From NCBI GenBank assembly GCA_012103535.1, contig WLWQ01000003.1:682001-746000 (forward strand): DNA of 64,000 bases. The letters run 5' to 3'. Shown piece after piece: positions 17,291 to 25,433 of this stretch. The first letter of the stretch is position 1, and each line of letters opens with the position of its first letter. The stretch comes from Pseudomonadales bacterium. Its GTDB lineage: Bacteria; Pseudomonadota; Gammaproteobacteria; Pseudomonadales; Pseudohongiellaceae. A program made the translations under genes and the position numbers. A model generated the notes under the pieces. That model made no database searches. It saw only the letters and a list, made by a program, of their open reading frames with translations, and was not told the origin of the DNA.

Positions 17291-17944
17291 ATGAAATCCA
17301 AAAGTCTTCTTTTATTAGTTCTTTCGATCTTCCCGGCTCTCGTTTTGGGCGAAGAAATCTTTGCTACATTTCCAAATGAGATAAACAAAAACAAAAAGTA
17401 TGTATTCTATTCTCACGGGCTGATTGTTGAAGGCGACAATGCAACCCCGGGGCATTCTGAATATGGCGTCTATGATTTTCCTGCTATAAAAAACAGGCTG
17501 TTTGATATTGGCGGATTTAATCTAATTGCTCACCATAGACCTGCTAATACCGAAATCTCAACTTATGTTGCTACATTTTCATCCTGGGTTGATTCGCTAT
17601 TGGATGCCGGCGTACCTGCGTCGAATATCACTTTGATCGGTTTTTCCAGAGGAAGTCATTTAACGGCTTTGACTGCAAGCCGATTTAACTCTCATGACAT
17701 AAATACCGTGCTGATGGCTGGATGTTTTGAAGGGGATATCGAATTTGATCCACCAATTCACCTGAGTGGAAGATTACTTTCTATTTACGAAACTACAGAT
17801 TCACCCGGTCCTTGCCAACGCTTAGCCGAAAGGAGTGACTTGAGAACTTTTGACGAGATTTCGATAACCACAGGCAGGAAGCATGGCGCGTTCTACACGC
17901 CCCTAGAAGTATGGATTAAACCAATTCGGGAATGGCTAAGATAA
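17291..17944 (+). CDS. Exported alpha/beta hydrolase
   Basis: A 217-residue protein with a signal peptide (ending VLG/EE). The alpha/beta hydrolase elements seen are KYVFYSHGLIVEG (oxyanion strand), LIGFSRGSHLTAL with the nucleophile Ser at about residue 118, and a C-terminal RKHGAFYTP with the probable His. The small size matches compact periplasmic esterases. It begins 2 bp after the lactonase-like gene, so the pair probably acts on the same substrate in sequence. It converges on the AAA ATPase gene. Confidence 0.82.
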   Translation: MKSKSLLLLVLSIFPALVLGEEIFATFPNEINKNKKYVFYSHGLIVEGDNATPGHSEYGVYDFPAIKNRLFDIGGFNLIAHHRPANTEISTYVATFSSWVDSLLDAGVPASNITLIGFSRGSHLTALTASRFNSHDINTVLMAGCFEGDIEFDPPIHLSGRLLSIYETTDSPGPCQRLAERSDLRTFDEISITTGRKHGAFYTPLEVWIKPIREWLR

Positions 17945-17958
17945 GCAAGAAATAGAGG

Positions 17959-19470
17959 CTAGTTGGCGGATACCGTTCGATCTTTAGCCCAGTCCTGCAA
18001 CTGGGCGATCTGTTCTCGCATTACCACTGAAAGTGGCTGAGTCTTGTTCAGCTCGTCCACAATGATCCCGAGACTCAATTCCTGTTTTTCAGCGAAGGCA
18101 TGATAGAGCGCAGAGACTATTGCCTGTTCGATCTCAGCACCGGAAAAACCTTCGGTCATTGTTGCCAGGGAATTGACATCGATGTTGGCTGGATCCACTT
18201 CGCGTTTCTTAAGATGAATTGAGAAGATCTCTGCTCGTGTTGCTTCGTCAGGAAGATCCACAAAGAAGATTTCATCCAGGCGACCTTTGCGAATGAGTTC
18301 AGGCGGCAGTGCCTGAATGTCGTTTGCGGTTGCAACGATGAACACCGGCTTTTCGTTCTCTGCCATCCAGGTTAAAAATGTTGCTAGTAGTCGTTGCGAT
18401 GTACCGCTGTCATAGTCTCCGGTAGATATACCTTTTTCAATTTCGTCGATCCATAGCACACAAGGCGCCATGACTTCTGCTAACTCTAAGGCGTGGCGAA
18501 TGTTCTTTTCCGTTTCGCCAAAAAACTTATTGTAGAGCACGCCAAAGTCCAAACGCAGTAAAGGAACATGCCAGACGCCAGCCACTGCTTTCGCTGCCAG
18601 GCTCTTACCGCTGCCTTGAATACCAACCAACAAAATTCCCTTGGGTTTATCCAGGTTCGATTGTTTCTTCGACGAACTAAAGGCAGCCTGACGAATCTCT
18701 AACCATTGCTTGAGATTCTTTAGTCCACCTATCTGACCAAATGTTGCGGTTTCGTATTCGAAACTCAATACACCGTTTTGACCTAACAATTCATATTTGG
18801 CTTTTTGTACCTGCTCGATATCAACATGTGATATAGCATCGTCGTCGTAAATTGCATTACGAATTAAGCGCTTCGCTTCGGAAACTGTAAGTCCGGTTAA
18901 ATTATTAATCAGCAGTTCGATGGATTTTTTGTCAGCTTGCAGTTTTTCATCGGTATTCTTGAGCTTCCAGACTTTGAGCTCACTAATAATTAGTCTACGT
19001 AACTCATCTTTATCTGGTAATGAAATCGCGAACTGTGCCGTGAATCGACTCAGTTCCGATGGTATTTCCAGTTCATGACTGACAAAAACAATGTGATGAC
19101 CATTTATAGTGTAATCCTGAGCAATTTCCTTAATGCTACGAATGACGAACGGATCATCCATATAAGGATGAAAGTCCAACAAAATGTAGATACCAGGCTC
19201 TTTGCAATTCGCGATTTCGATCAAGCTGTTTTTCGGATCGGAAGCTGTTTCGATGTTGGTAGTCACGTGCTTCTTACTTAGTGACAAAGCTGGCGCACCA
19301 GTGTTGGCATCCACTATTCCTTTGGTAACGCTCCATTGCAAAATGCGTTTGTTGAGTTTCAGGCTGCAACGCTTAACCAGATCAACGGCACGTTGCTCTT
19401 CATGGGTTTGGATATTAATAACTGGCTGGGAGGAATTTAACAGCAGCAGTAAATCATTCAGCTCATACAC
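17959..19470 (-). CDS. Ycf46-like AAA+ ATPase
   Basis: A 503-residue soluble protein. The N-terminal half is specific to the Ycf46/cyanobacterial-type AAA group (INIQTHEEQRAVDLVKRC, IYILLDFHPYM, VFVSHELEIPSELSRF). The C-terminal half is a single AAA module: Walker A GIQGSGKS at about residue 281, Walker B VLWIDEIEKG near 338, sensor FIVATANDI, arginine finger region IRKGRLDEIFF, and a helical lid GFSGAEIEQAI. It probably remodels a protein partner using ATP. It starts 18 bp after the NHL propeller gene and likely shares its transcript with FMN reductase upstream. The substrate is unknown. Confidence 0.87.
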   Translation of the reverse strand: MYELNDLLLLLNSSQPVINIQTHEEQRAVDLVKRCSLKLNKRILQWSVTKGIVDANTGAPALSLSKKHVTTNIETASDPKNSLIEIANCKEPGIYILLDFHPYMDDPFVIRSIKEIAQDYTINGHHIVFVSHELEIPSELSRFTAQFAISLPDKDELRRLIISELKVWKLKNTDEKLQADKKSIELLINNLTGLTVSEAKRLIRNAIYDDDAISHVDIEQVQKAKYELLGQNGVLSFEYETATFGQIGGLKNLKQWLEIRQAAFSSSKKQSNLDKPKGILLVGIQGSGKSLAAKAVAGVWHVPLLRLDFGVLYNKFFGETEKNIRHALELAEVMAPCVLWIDEIEKGISTGDYDSGTSQRLLATFLTWMAENEKPVFIVATANDIQALPPELIRKGRLDEIFFVDLPDEATRAEIFSIHLKKREVDPANIDVNSLATMTEGFSGAEIEQAIVSALYHAFAEKQELSLGIIVDELNKTQPLSVVMREQIAQLQDWAKDRTVSAN

Positions 19471-19488
19471 AATGTTTGTCCAATGTGA

Positions 19489-20616
19489 CTACATAAGTCC
19501 AGAAATTGCCCGTACTCGATGACTCTCGCTGTCGGTCACGTACACAATGCCTTCGTGCACGCAAACACCGTGAGGTCTATCGGTCATGCAATTCAAGGGA
19601 TCGCCATCAGGACCATCGCCTCGTTCGCCGTTGCCAAGAACTGTATCGATAATTCCGGTTGCTAATGCCATACGCCGAATTACATGATTTTCAGTATCAA
19701 CAATATAGAGAGAATGATCCTGGCGAGAATAGGCGATGCCTTTCGGACCATTAAATGTACAGTTGATAGCCGGACCACCATCACCAGTGTAGCCTTGTTC
19801 ACCGGTACCAGCCATGCGCTGTAATCGATTGCCTTCGATATCCACTTGATAGATAGCATTACCTTCCCGCAACACTAAATAAGCATTACCGTCTGGGTCG
19901 GTGTCGATAGAGCGAGGTCCGAATAAAGGAGTGCCTTCGAGGGGAGCCGTATCCGGTGGCCGCACTCTTTCGCCGGTACCGGATAGAGTGCGAATGATTC
20001 CCGTATCCCGTTCCACAATGCGCAAACGGTGATTGCCGATATCACAAATAAGCAGATTGCCACGGGAGTCGAAGGCAATACTGTGGGGGCGATTGAGTTG
20101 AGACAGCACAGCCGAGCGCCCGTCACCCCCGTCACCGGGATCGCCGTCACCGGCCAGCGTTGTAACTAGTCCCGATTGAGCAGCTATGCGGCGGACGCTG
20201 TGGGAATCACGTTCTACGATGTAGAGATTGAACTGTTCATCCCAGCGGATTTCATGAGGTGCATTAAATGATGTTTGTAGTGGTCGCCGTGATTCAGCAA
20301 CAAATCCCGTTTCGCCATTTCCAGCAATGGTAGTTAGCCGATTAGTGCTCAGATTGAGGCGTCGTGTTCTGCCAGTGTCTACTTCGCAAAAGAAGAGGTC
20401 ATCGCCAGGACCGATCACTACGCCATAAGGATTATTCACCGGAGTTTCGGTTGCAATAAGTCCTTCACGACCTTCGAATTCGTAGCCAGCAACTCCTGTT
20501 CCTGCCACAGTGGAAACACGCCAATTCTGCTGGGCCATGGCAATTCTTGGAATGGAGAATGCAGCGCCAGTGATTGCCACAGAATGTAAGAACGAACGCC
20601 TGCTTGTATTCGCCAT
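19489..20616 (-). CDS. Tat-exported NHL-repeat beta-propeller protein
   Basis: About 375 residues. The start at 20616 (MANTSRRSFLHSV) is chosen because AAGGAAG lies just upstream and the twin-arginine signal SRRSFLH begins there; upstream in-frame starts add an implausible basic tail. The mature part is a run of NHL repeats, each with PHxI or GxAxD and a GNxxxCD/VDxxNHxIRR element, giving a six-bladed propeller. Segments such as GDGGDGRSA and GYTGDGGPA mark successive blades. Tat export implies folding in the cytoplasm, sometimes with a cofactor. It follows FMN reductase by 34 bp and precedes the AAA ATPase by 18 bp. Confidence 0.87.
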   Translation of the reverse strand: MANTSRRSFLHSVAITGAAFSIPRIAMAQQNWRVSTVAGTGVAGYEFEGREGLIATETPVNNPYGVVIGPGDDLFFCEVDTGRTRRLNLSTNRLTTIAGNGETGFVAESRRPLQTSFNAPHEIRWDEQFNLYIVERDSHSVRRIAAQSGLVTTLAGDGDPGDGGDGRSAVLSQLNRPHSIAFDSRGNLLICDIGNHRLRIVERDTGIIRTLSGTGERVRPPDTAPLEGTPLFGPRSIDTDPDGNAYLVLREGNAIYQVDIEGNRLQRMAGTGEQGYTGDGGPAINCTFNGPKGIAYSRQDHSLYIVDTENHVIRRMALATGIIDTVLGNGERGDGPDGDPLNCMTDRPHGVCVHEGIVYVTDSESHRVRAISGLM

Positions 20617-20650
20617 TTTATGCTTCCTTTTCTCGTGTTTTACGTTGTTT

Positions 20651-21178
20651 TTATGCAAGGAGTGATTTTACGGCTGCATTAAGCTTTGCTTTTAATTCTT
20701 CATTAGTCAATTCTCCAACATCGGTATCGAAGTTGGAATTAAAACTTGGCACAGAAAGACTGGCTTTAACCTCTCCGCCGAAGCGCGGAGCTGATTCCAA
20801 GGCAGCAGCGAGTACGGTTTGTCCTCCGCGGCCGCCAGGCGAGGTGGCAAGCATCACCATGGGTTTACCCTGAAACACCTTTGTCTCTATGCGGGAACAC
20901 CAGTCGAACAGGTTTTTGTAAGCTGCACTGTAGGAACTGTTGTGCTCGGCAAAAGAAATTATAATGGCATCGGCGTCCCTAAGTTTCTGCAAAAAGAGTT
21001 TCGCGAGCTCCGGTTGACTCAGTTCGACTTCACGATCCACACTGAATAAAGGTAATTCAAAGTCATTGATATCGAGGATCTCTGATTCGGCAGAATCCAA
21101 CAGGCTGGCAGCATAGCTAACTAATTGTTTATTGATAGAATTTCTACTGCTAGTGGCAGCGAATGTGACTACTTTCAT
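20651..21178 (-). CDS. NADPH-dependent FMN reductase family protein
   Basis: A 175-residue flavodoxin-like protein. VVTFAATSSRNSINKQL binds the FMN phosphate, ISFAEHNSSYSAAYKNLFDW is the signature segment of the family, and MLATSPGGRGG supplies the second flavin loop. It probably reduces FMN or quinone-like acceptors in the cytoplasm. It is the first gene of a likely three-gene unit (FMN reductase, Tat-exported propeller, AAA ATPase). The gap to the divergent dienelactone hydrolase holds the promoter(s). Confidence 0.9.
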   Translation of the reverse strand: MKVVTFAATSSRNSINKQLVSYAASLLDSAESEILDINDFELPLFSVDREVELSQPELAKLFLQKLRDADAIIISFAEHNSSYSAAYKNLFDWCSRIETKVFQGKPMVMLATSPGGRGGQTVLAAALESAPRFGGEVKASLSVPSFNSNFDTDVGELTNEELKAKLNAAVKSLLA

Positions 21179-21368
21179 TACGACCTCAGCTTGTACACGA
21201 TGGAATGACCCACAACACCGACATTAGACTTGTGTTTTCAACGAGTCCCAAATACTCTCATATTCCTGCTTTGGGAAGAATATAAGAAGAGAAAACAAGA
21301 ATAGTACCCTCTCGCGCACTTGCGCAAAGTGGGTAAGTGGAGGCAAGTGATGGATAGAGGAGATAATC

Positions 21369-22247
21369 ATGTGCGATAACGACACACAAAAAGATGTAGA
21401 AGAATATTTGCGCCGGCATCCAGAAATGACCCGCCGCGACTTTACCAAATTAGCGACCGGTGCAGGTCTGGCCATGATGTTCCCAGCTATGGCCAACGCT
21501 CAATCTATAAGCGAACGGGATGTAGAAATTAGAACTCCAGATGGCGTTGCAGATTGTACTTTTGTCTACCCATCTCGCGGCGCGCACGCTGCCGTGTTGG
21601 TTTGGCCTGATATTCTGGCCTTACGACCCGCCTTTCGGGAAATGGGCAAGCGCTTAGCTAGATCGGGTTACGCCGTGCTAACAGTTAATCCGTTTTATCG
21701 TGATGCTCACGCACCGGTTGTTGGACGTGGCGCAAGTTTCGGCCAGCCAGAGACTCGAGCAATAGTCCTACCTATGGCGCAAAATCTGAATGCGGAGACT
21801 CACTTTACCGATGCCCGCGCGTTCACAGCCTGGTTAGATGAGCAGCCGGAAGTGGATACCAATAAAGGCATTGGTACTACCGGTTACTGCATGGGCGGAC
21901 CGATGGTGATGAGAACAGTAGCGGCAGTTCCCGATCGATTTGCGGCAGGAGCTACATTTCATGGCGGTGGTCTGGCCACAGGCAATGCGGACAGTCCACA
22001 TCTTTTGATTCCAGACACTCGCGCTGCCATGTTGCATTGTGTTGCTGAGAACGATGATGAAAATAATCCTCAAGCTAAGGAAACACTGCGCGAAGCCTAC
22101 GCGTCAGCGAGTATTTCTGCTGAGATTGAAGTGTATGCAGATGCCATGCATGGCTGGTGTGCGATAGATTCACAGGTTTATCATCAAGCTCAGGCGGAAA
22201 GAGCCTGGAGCAGATTACTCAATCTGTTTGCAGAGAATCTGGCTTAG
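21369..22247 (+). CDS. Dienelactone hydrolase family protein with twin-arginine signal
   Basis: A 292-residue protein. A hydrophilic N-terminus of about 20 residues leads into TRRDFTKLATGAG, a twin-arginine signal, so export in folded form is likely. The catalytic domain has TTGYCMGGPM with the nucleophilic Cys (about residue 174) that marks dienelactone hydrolases, CVAENDDEN with the Asp, and ADAMHGWCA with the His. It would open lactones or cleave small esters in the periplasm. It is monocistronic, followed by a shared bidirectional terminator at 22267-22302. Confidence 0.88.
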   Translation: MCDNDTQKDVEEYLRRHPEMTRRDFTKLATGAGLAMMFPAMANAQSISERDVEIRTPDGVADCTFVYPSRGAHAAVLVWPDILALRPAFREMGKRLARSGYAVLTVNPFYRDAHAPVVGRGASFGQPETRAIVLPMAQNLNAETHFTDARAFTAWLDEQPEVDTNKGIGTTGYCMGGPMVMRTVAAVPDRFAAGATFHGGGLATGNADSPHLLIPDTRAAMLHCVAENDDENNPQAKETLREAYASASISAEIEVYADAMHGWCAIDSQVYHQAQAERAWSRLLNLFAENLA

Positions 22248-22266
22248 CGCTACTTTTAACTGACAC

Positions 22267-22302
22267 AAAAAAACCCGATCACACAAGTGGTCGGGTTTTT
22301 TT
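22267..22302. terminator. Bidirectional Rho-independent terminator
   Basis: AACCCGATCAC (22272-22282) pairs with GTGGTCGGGTT (22287-22297), 10 of 11 plus one G-T, around ACAA. A runs precede it and T runs follow it, so it can serve both converging genes (ends at 22247 and 22318). Confidence 0.9.
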
Positions 22303-22317
22303 ATGAGTGCAGAATTG

Positions 22318-23268
22318 TTACGGGTTTTGAATGTTTGTTTTCTTGGTCCAGAAAATATCGAAACTTCCCAAATTATTATCAGAACGGGAAGAGAACCATG
22401 AGAACGAATCGGCACCAGGAGGAAGAGCCGGACACATATCTTCAGCCGAGGTGTTTATCGTTGGCCCCAGATTAAAAGACTCACCCCAATCGTTGGCGCC
22501 CAACTGCATGGCACCATAAATATCTCTACCGCCATAACCTCCCGGGCGCGTGGAAGTAAAATAGACCATACCATCGCTGTCCTGGGTGAAATGAAATTCT
22601 TCTGCGGCGGTGTTTATATTTGGTCCCTGGTTAATTGGCTTCATCCAATCGCCATTTGCATCTTTTTGCGAGCAATAAATATCAGAACCGCCATAACCAC
22701 CTGCACGCATCGATGCAAAGCACAAAGTAATGCCGTCTTGCAAAACAGCAGGACAATGTTCGTTACCTTCATCGGTGCTAATAGGGTAGGGCAGTAGTTC
22801 TGGTTCCGACCAAACTCCATTCACTTTATTAGTTACGAAAAGATCGATGGCATTGCCGTCGGAGGCCAGTCGATCGGATCTAAAATAAATCGTGTTGCCG
22901 TCTGCAGTAATCCAGGGTTCGCGATCATCACCAGCACGTAACGGATGCACATCTGTAGCTGGAGCTGCGTTGATTGGAATACCCATGTTCACAGGTTCAT
23001 CCCAGCTACCGGTCGCTTCGTCAAAAGTCGCGATATATAGATCTTTAGGATCTCCTGGCGCAACTGCCATGTCCTGACGCGCACTGCAATACACCATGGT
23101 GCCATCTTCAGCGAAAGACAATTCACCTTCTGCCCACATGGTATTAATGGGAGCACCAAAGTTATGCACGGCTAAATCAATCCAGCTTCGTTCTTGTGCA
23201 TTTGTGCTAAAGCTCATAACGCCAATAGCAACAAATAACAGACAAGAGTTTAAGCGTTTCATTTTCAT
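22318..23268 (-). CDS. Exported PD40/WD40-like beta-propeller protein
   Basis: About 316 residues. ATG 23268 is chosen because AAGGTG lies 6 bp upstream; the longer frame to 23322 overlaps the preceding gene. A signal peptide (ending TNA/QERSW) precedes repeated PD40-type blades with the pattern (I/M)YFxSxRxGGYGGxDIY seen at least three times, as in SMRAGGYGGSDIYCS and STRPGGYGGRDIYGA. Such propellers resemble TolB-type domains and often bind ligands or peptidoglycan-linked partners. It is 20 bp downstream of a membrane-anchored protein and in line with the Tat-exported enolase-superfamily gene. Confidence 0.85.
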   Translation of the reverse strand: MKMKRLNSCLLFVAIGVMSFSTNAQERSWIDLAVHNFGAPINTMWAEGELSFAEDGTMVYCSARQDMAVAPGDPKDLYIATFDEATGSWDEPVNMGIPINAAPATDVHPLRAGDDREPWITADGNTIYFRSDRLASDGNAIDLFVTNKVNGVWSEPELLPYPISTDEGNEHCPAVLQDGITLCFASMRAGGYGGSDIYCSQKDANGDWMKPINQGPNINTAAEEFHFTQDSDGMVYFTSTRPGGYGGRDIYGAMQLGANDWGESFNLGPTINTSAEDMCPALPPGADSFSWFSSRSDNNLGSFDIFWTKKTNIQNP

Positions 23269-23288
23269 TTCAATCACCTTAAAATTTT

Positions 23289-23831
23289 CTAACTGCGGGA
23301 AGTAATCCTGAATGTCCACCACCGATCTGGGCGTACAGCATCAGAAGGCGGAGCGGGATTACCTGGCCCACCAAATTGTTGCAACTTGGAAACCCGAGCC
23401 TGCCAGGCGCGATCCATTGTGGCATCATCGGTAATCCGATTTACATGCACAGGATAGGTGACGCCATCTAAGCGCATTACGCCAACTTCATCGGCTTCCA
23501 CTTTGCTGGCCCAGTATTTAGTATCACAAACGGAACAACTCAAATACATTTCACCTTCTGGTGTTGACATGCAATTCAAGTTAATGGAATGGGGTCGAAT
23601 GCCAGCATAAATTTGCAACTGACATAATGGAACCTGATTAGCAAAAGTCCAGTTTGAAACGGGTTCATCGGCACTTTCGCCAAACAGAAATCCCCCCGGT
23701 GTTCTCTCACAGGGACAGGTCGCGGAATAAACAACAAATCCAACAATGCCAATGGCGAGCAGGGCAGCGATTGATCCGCCGACTAAAATCTTTACCTTCG
23801 AGTTTCCTGCTACAGCTTGTTCTTCCGACAT
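23289..23831 (-). CDS. Membrane-anchored Cys-rich protein of unknown function
   Basis: A 180-residue protein. A short cytoplasmic N-terminus is followed by a transmembrane helix (GGSIAALLAIGIVGFVVY) and an external domain with Cys in CPCER, PLCQLQ, LNCMS and SCSVCD, the last resembling a metal or disulfide CxxC. The domain aligns with the protein at 14340-14870 over GGxxxxGE, NWTF, the central strands and EVGVMRLDGVTYPVHVNRI. Family name and reaction are unknown to me. It lies between a Tat-exported enolase-superfamily gene (56 bp) and a PD40 propeller (20 bp), so the three likely function together outside the cytoplasm. Confidence 0.72.
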   Translation of the reverse strand: MSEEQAVAGNSKVKILVGGSIAALLAIGIVGFVVYSATCPCERTPGGFLFGESADEPVSNWTFANQVPLCQLQIYAGIRPHSINLNCMSTPEGEMYLSCSVCDTKYWASKVEADEVGVMRLDGVTYPVHVNRITDDATMDRAWQARVSKLQQFGGPGNPAPPSDAVRPDRWWTFRITSRS

Positions 23832-23887
23832 AGCACTTCCTCTCTTTCTTCTTTTTATAGGTACCTTAGTTACTGGGTACTTGGTTT

Positions 23888-25156
23888 CTATTGTCTAAAC
23901 GTTAGCTGAAAATCTAACACCATTTCTTCACTGAGCGTGTGGCCAAAGCCAGGTTCACTCGGTGAAACTACATAGCCATTTTCTACCCGACAGGACATGG
24001 CATCAAGAATCGCTGATCCCTCGGGGAAGCTCTCTGCCATAGTACAACTCGGAGAAGTTAAAGCAATAGGGAAACCCCAGGAACTGGCTCCCCTGTGGGG
24101 GATCAACTCTAAGCCAGCAGATTCCACCAGTGCCGATATACGACGGCCTGCCGTTGTCCCTCCACACCAGGTGATGTCCGGTTGTAGAATTTCAGCTGAG
24201 CCAAGTCCAACTAGTACGCGAAATCCATGCTCCGTGTATTCGTGTTCACCGCAGGCGATTCTGGTCCAGCCTGCGCCGCGACCACCAATCCGATCGACCA
24301 ATTCTGCATAACCAAAAACGTTATCGGGGGATAGTAATTCTTCCATGAAATAGAGATTGGCATCTCGCAGCCTTTCACAAAATGGAATTGCCCATTCAAC
24401 GGTGCCATCACGAGAAACACAATCAGTCATAATTCGTACGTCAGGACCGAGTTGATCGCGGGCTTCCAGCACCGAGTTTATAAATCTATCCATTGCATCC
24501 TGTGATGCGCGTGGACCACCGTAAGTGGTGCGTTTAAAATTCTTAACGCCTCTTGCCTGGGCTTCGAGGAAATCGCCATTGGTTTGGTAAATCTCTATGC
24601 GCTCGCGATCGGCTCCACCGATTAGTTCATGCACCGGCATGCCAGCATTTTTTCCTGCGATATCCCATAGTGCATTGTCGACTGCGCTAAGCGCCATGGC
24701 GAATACACCACGACGACCATAGAAAACGCCGGAGGTGTACATCTGATCCCAAAGTTGTTCTACGTTTAGCGGGTTGGCTCCGAGCAATAAATGTTTTAGG
24801 TGCTTGTCGATAATTTCAGTGGCTGCACTACCTCCTGCACCCATGCCAAAACCAGTAATGCCTTCATTGGTTTTGATGATGGCGATTATGGCTGAGGGCA
24901 GTTGTTCAAACGGGCCGCCATAACGCCAGCGGCGAGGGTCGTCATCACCATCAAAGCTTGGCGCGTCCAACAATCCATCGGAGCGTTGATTGATATAGAT
25001 TGGGTAAGCTTGTACTTCACGAATCCTCAGATTCGAATTCTGCGCAAGTAAAGTGATTGGGGATGCGACGCTCCCGAGGGCTGCAGCCATGGCGGCATAG
25101 GATGCCGATCCTTTTAGAAATTGCCTTCTGCTTTGAGAATATATTTTTTTTGTCAT
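23888..25156 (-). CDS. Tat-exported mandelate racemase/muconate-lactonizing-type enzyme
   Basis: A 422-residue member of the enolase superfamily. The N-terminus carries SRRQFLKGSASYAA, a twin-arginine signal, and TLLAQNS as a cleavage region. The catalytic barrel shows metal ligands in MTDCVSRDG (Asp), MEELLSPDN (Glu) and ACGEHEYT (Glu). A probable basic residue is in VKNFKRT, and HRGASSWG lies near the end. The arrangement resembles sugar-acid dehydratases such as rhamnonate dehydratase. Enzymes of this superfamily are normally cytoplasmic, so export is notable. Downstream genes on the same strand are an anchored Cys-rich protein and a PD40 propeller. The substrate is probably a sugar acid, by inference only. 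Confidence 0.87.
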   Translation of the reverse strand: MTKKIYSQSRRQFLKGSASYAAMAAALGSVASPITLLAQNSNLRIREVQAYPIYINQRSDGLLDAPSFDGDDDPRRWRYGGPFEQLPSAIIAIIKTNEGITGFGMGAGGSAATEIIDKHLKHLLLGANPLNVEQLWDQMYTSGVFYGRRGVFAMALSAVDNALWDIAGKNAGMPVHELIGGADRERIEIYQTNGDFLEAQARGVKNFKRTTYGGPRASQDAMDRFINSVLEARDQLGPDVRIMTDCVSRDGTVEWAIPFCERLRDANLYFMEELLSPDNVFGYAELVDRIGGRGAGWTRIACGEHEYTEHGFRVLVGLGSAEILQPDITWCGGTTAGRRISALVESAGLELIPHRGASSWGFPIALTSPSCTMAESFPEGSAILDAMSCRVENGYVVSPSEPGFGHTLSEEMVLDFQLTFRQ

Positions 25157-25306
25157 GGGGTTGCTACCGAGCTATTGAATTCAAACCTCTCAGAAACTCG
25201 ATTCAATATCAAGAAATAGAAAAAAGATAGTCTGGTCAGTCGCTATCAGCCAATTAGAAATTCGCGGCATATTGTCGCAGAAATAATTTTCAGGGAGTGA
25301 AAAGCG

Positions 25307-25312
25307 TATAAT
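25307..25312 (+). promoter_or_regulatory. Perfect -10 box upstream of a small ORF
   Basis: TATAAT at 25307-25312 matches the sigma-70 -10 consensus exactly and stands 31 bp before the start of the 29-codon ORF at 25344. No good -35 box is present at 16-18 bp, so activation or an extended element may be needed. Confidence 0.4.
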
Positions 25313-25343
25313 TTTGAACAAGTAAATAGGGGAGTTAAATGAA

Positions 25344-25433
25344 ATGGTGAAAGTTAAAAATTTAGTTTTTCTTATGTTTACGCCTATAGCAACAGCTTTA
25401 CTCTGTTGGATGTCGATAGTGGTACTACTCTAG
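25344..25433 (+). CDS. Candidate 29-residue single-span membrane protein
   Basis: ATG 25344 to TAG 25431-25433 encodes MVKVKNLVFLMFTPIATALL and nine further residues (CWMSIVVLL): a basic N-terminus and one hydrophobic helix. A strong GGGGAG Shine-Dalgarno sequence (25329-25334) lies 9 bp upstream and an exact TATAAT -10 box 31 bp upstream, which is more support than expected by chance in an AT-rich gap. The stop overlaps the stop of the converging lipoprotein gene (CTAG at 25430-25433). It is too short for ordinary gene finders. No known family is recognised; small membrane regulators of this size exist. Confidence 0.5.
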   Translation: MVKVKNLVFLMFTPIATALLCWMSIVVLL

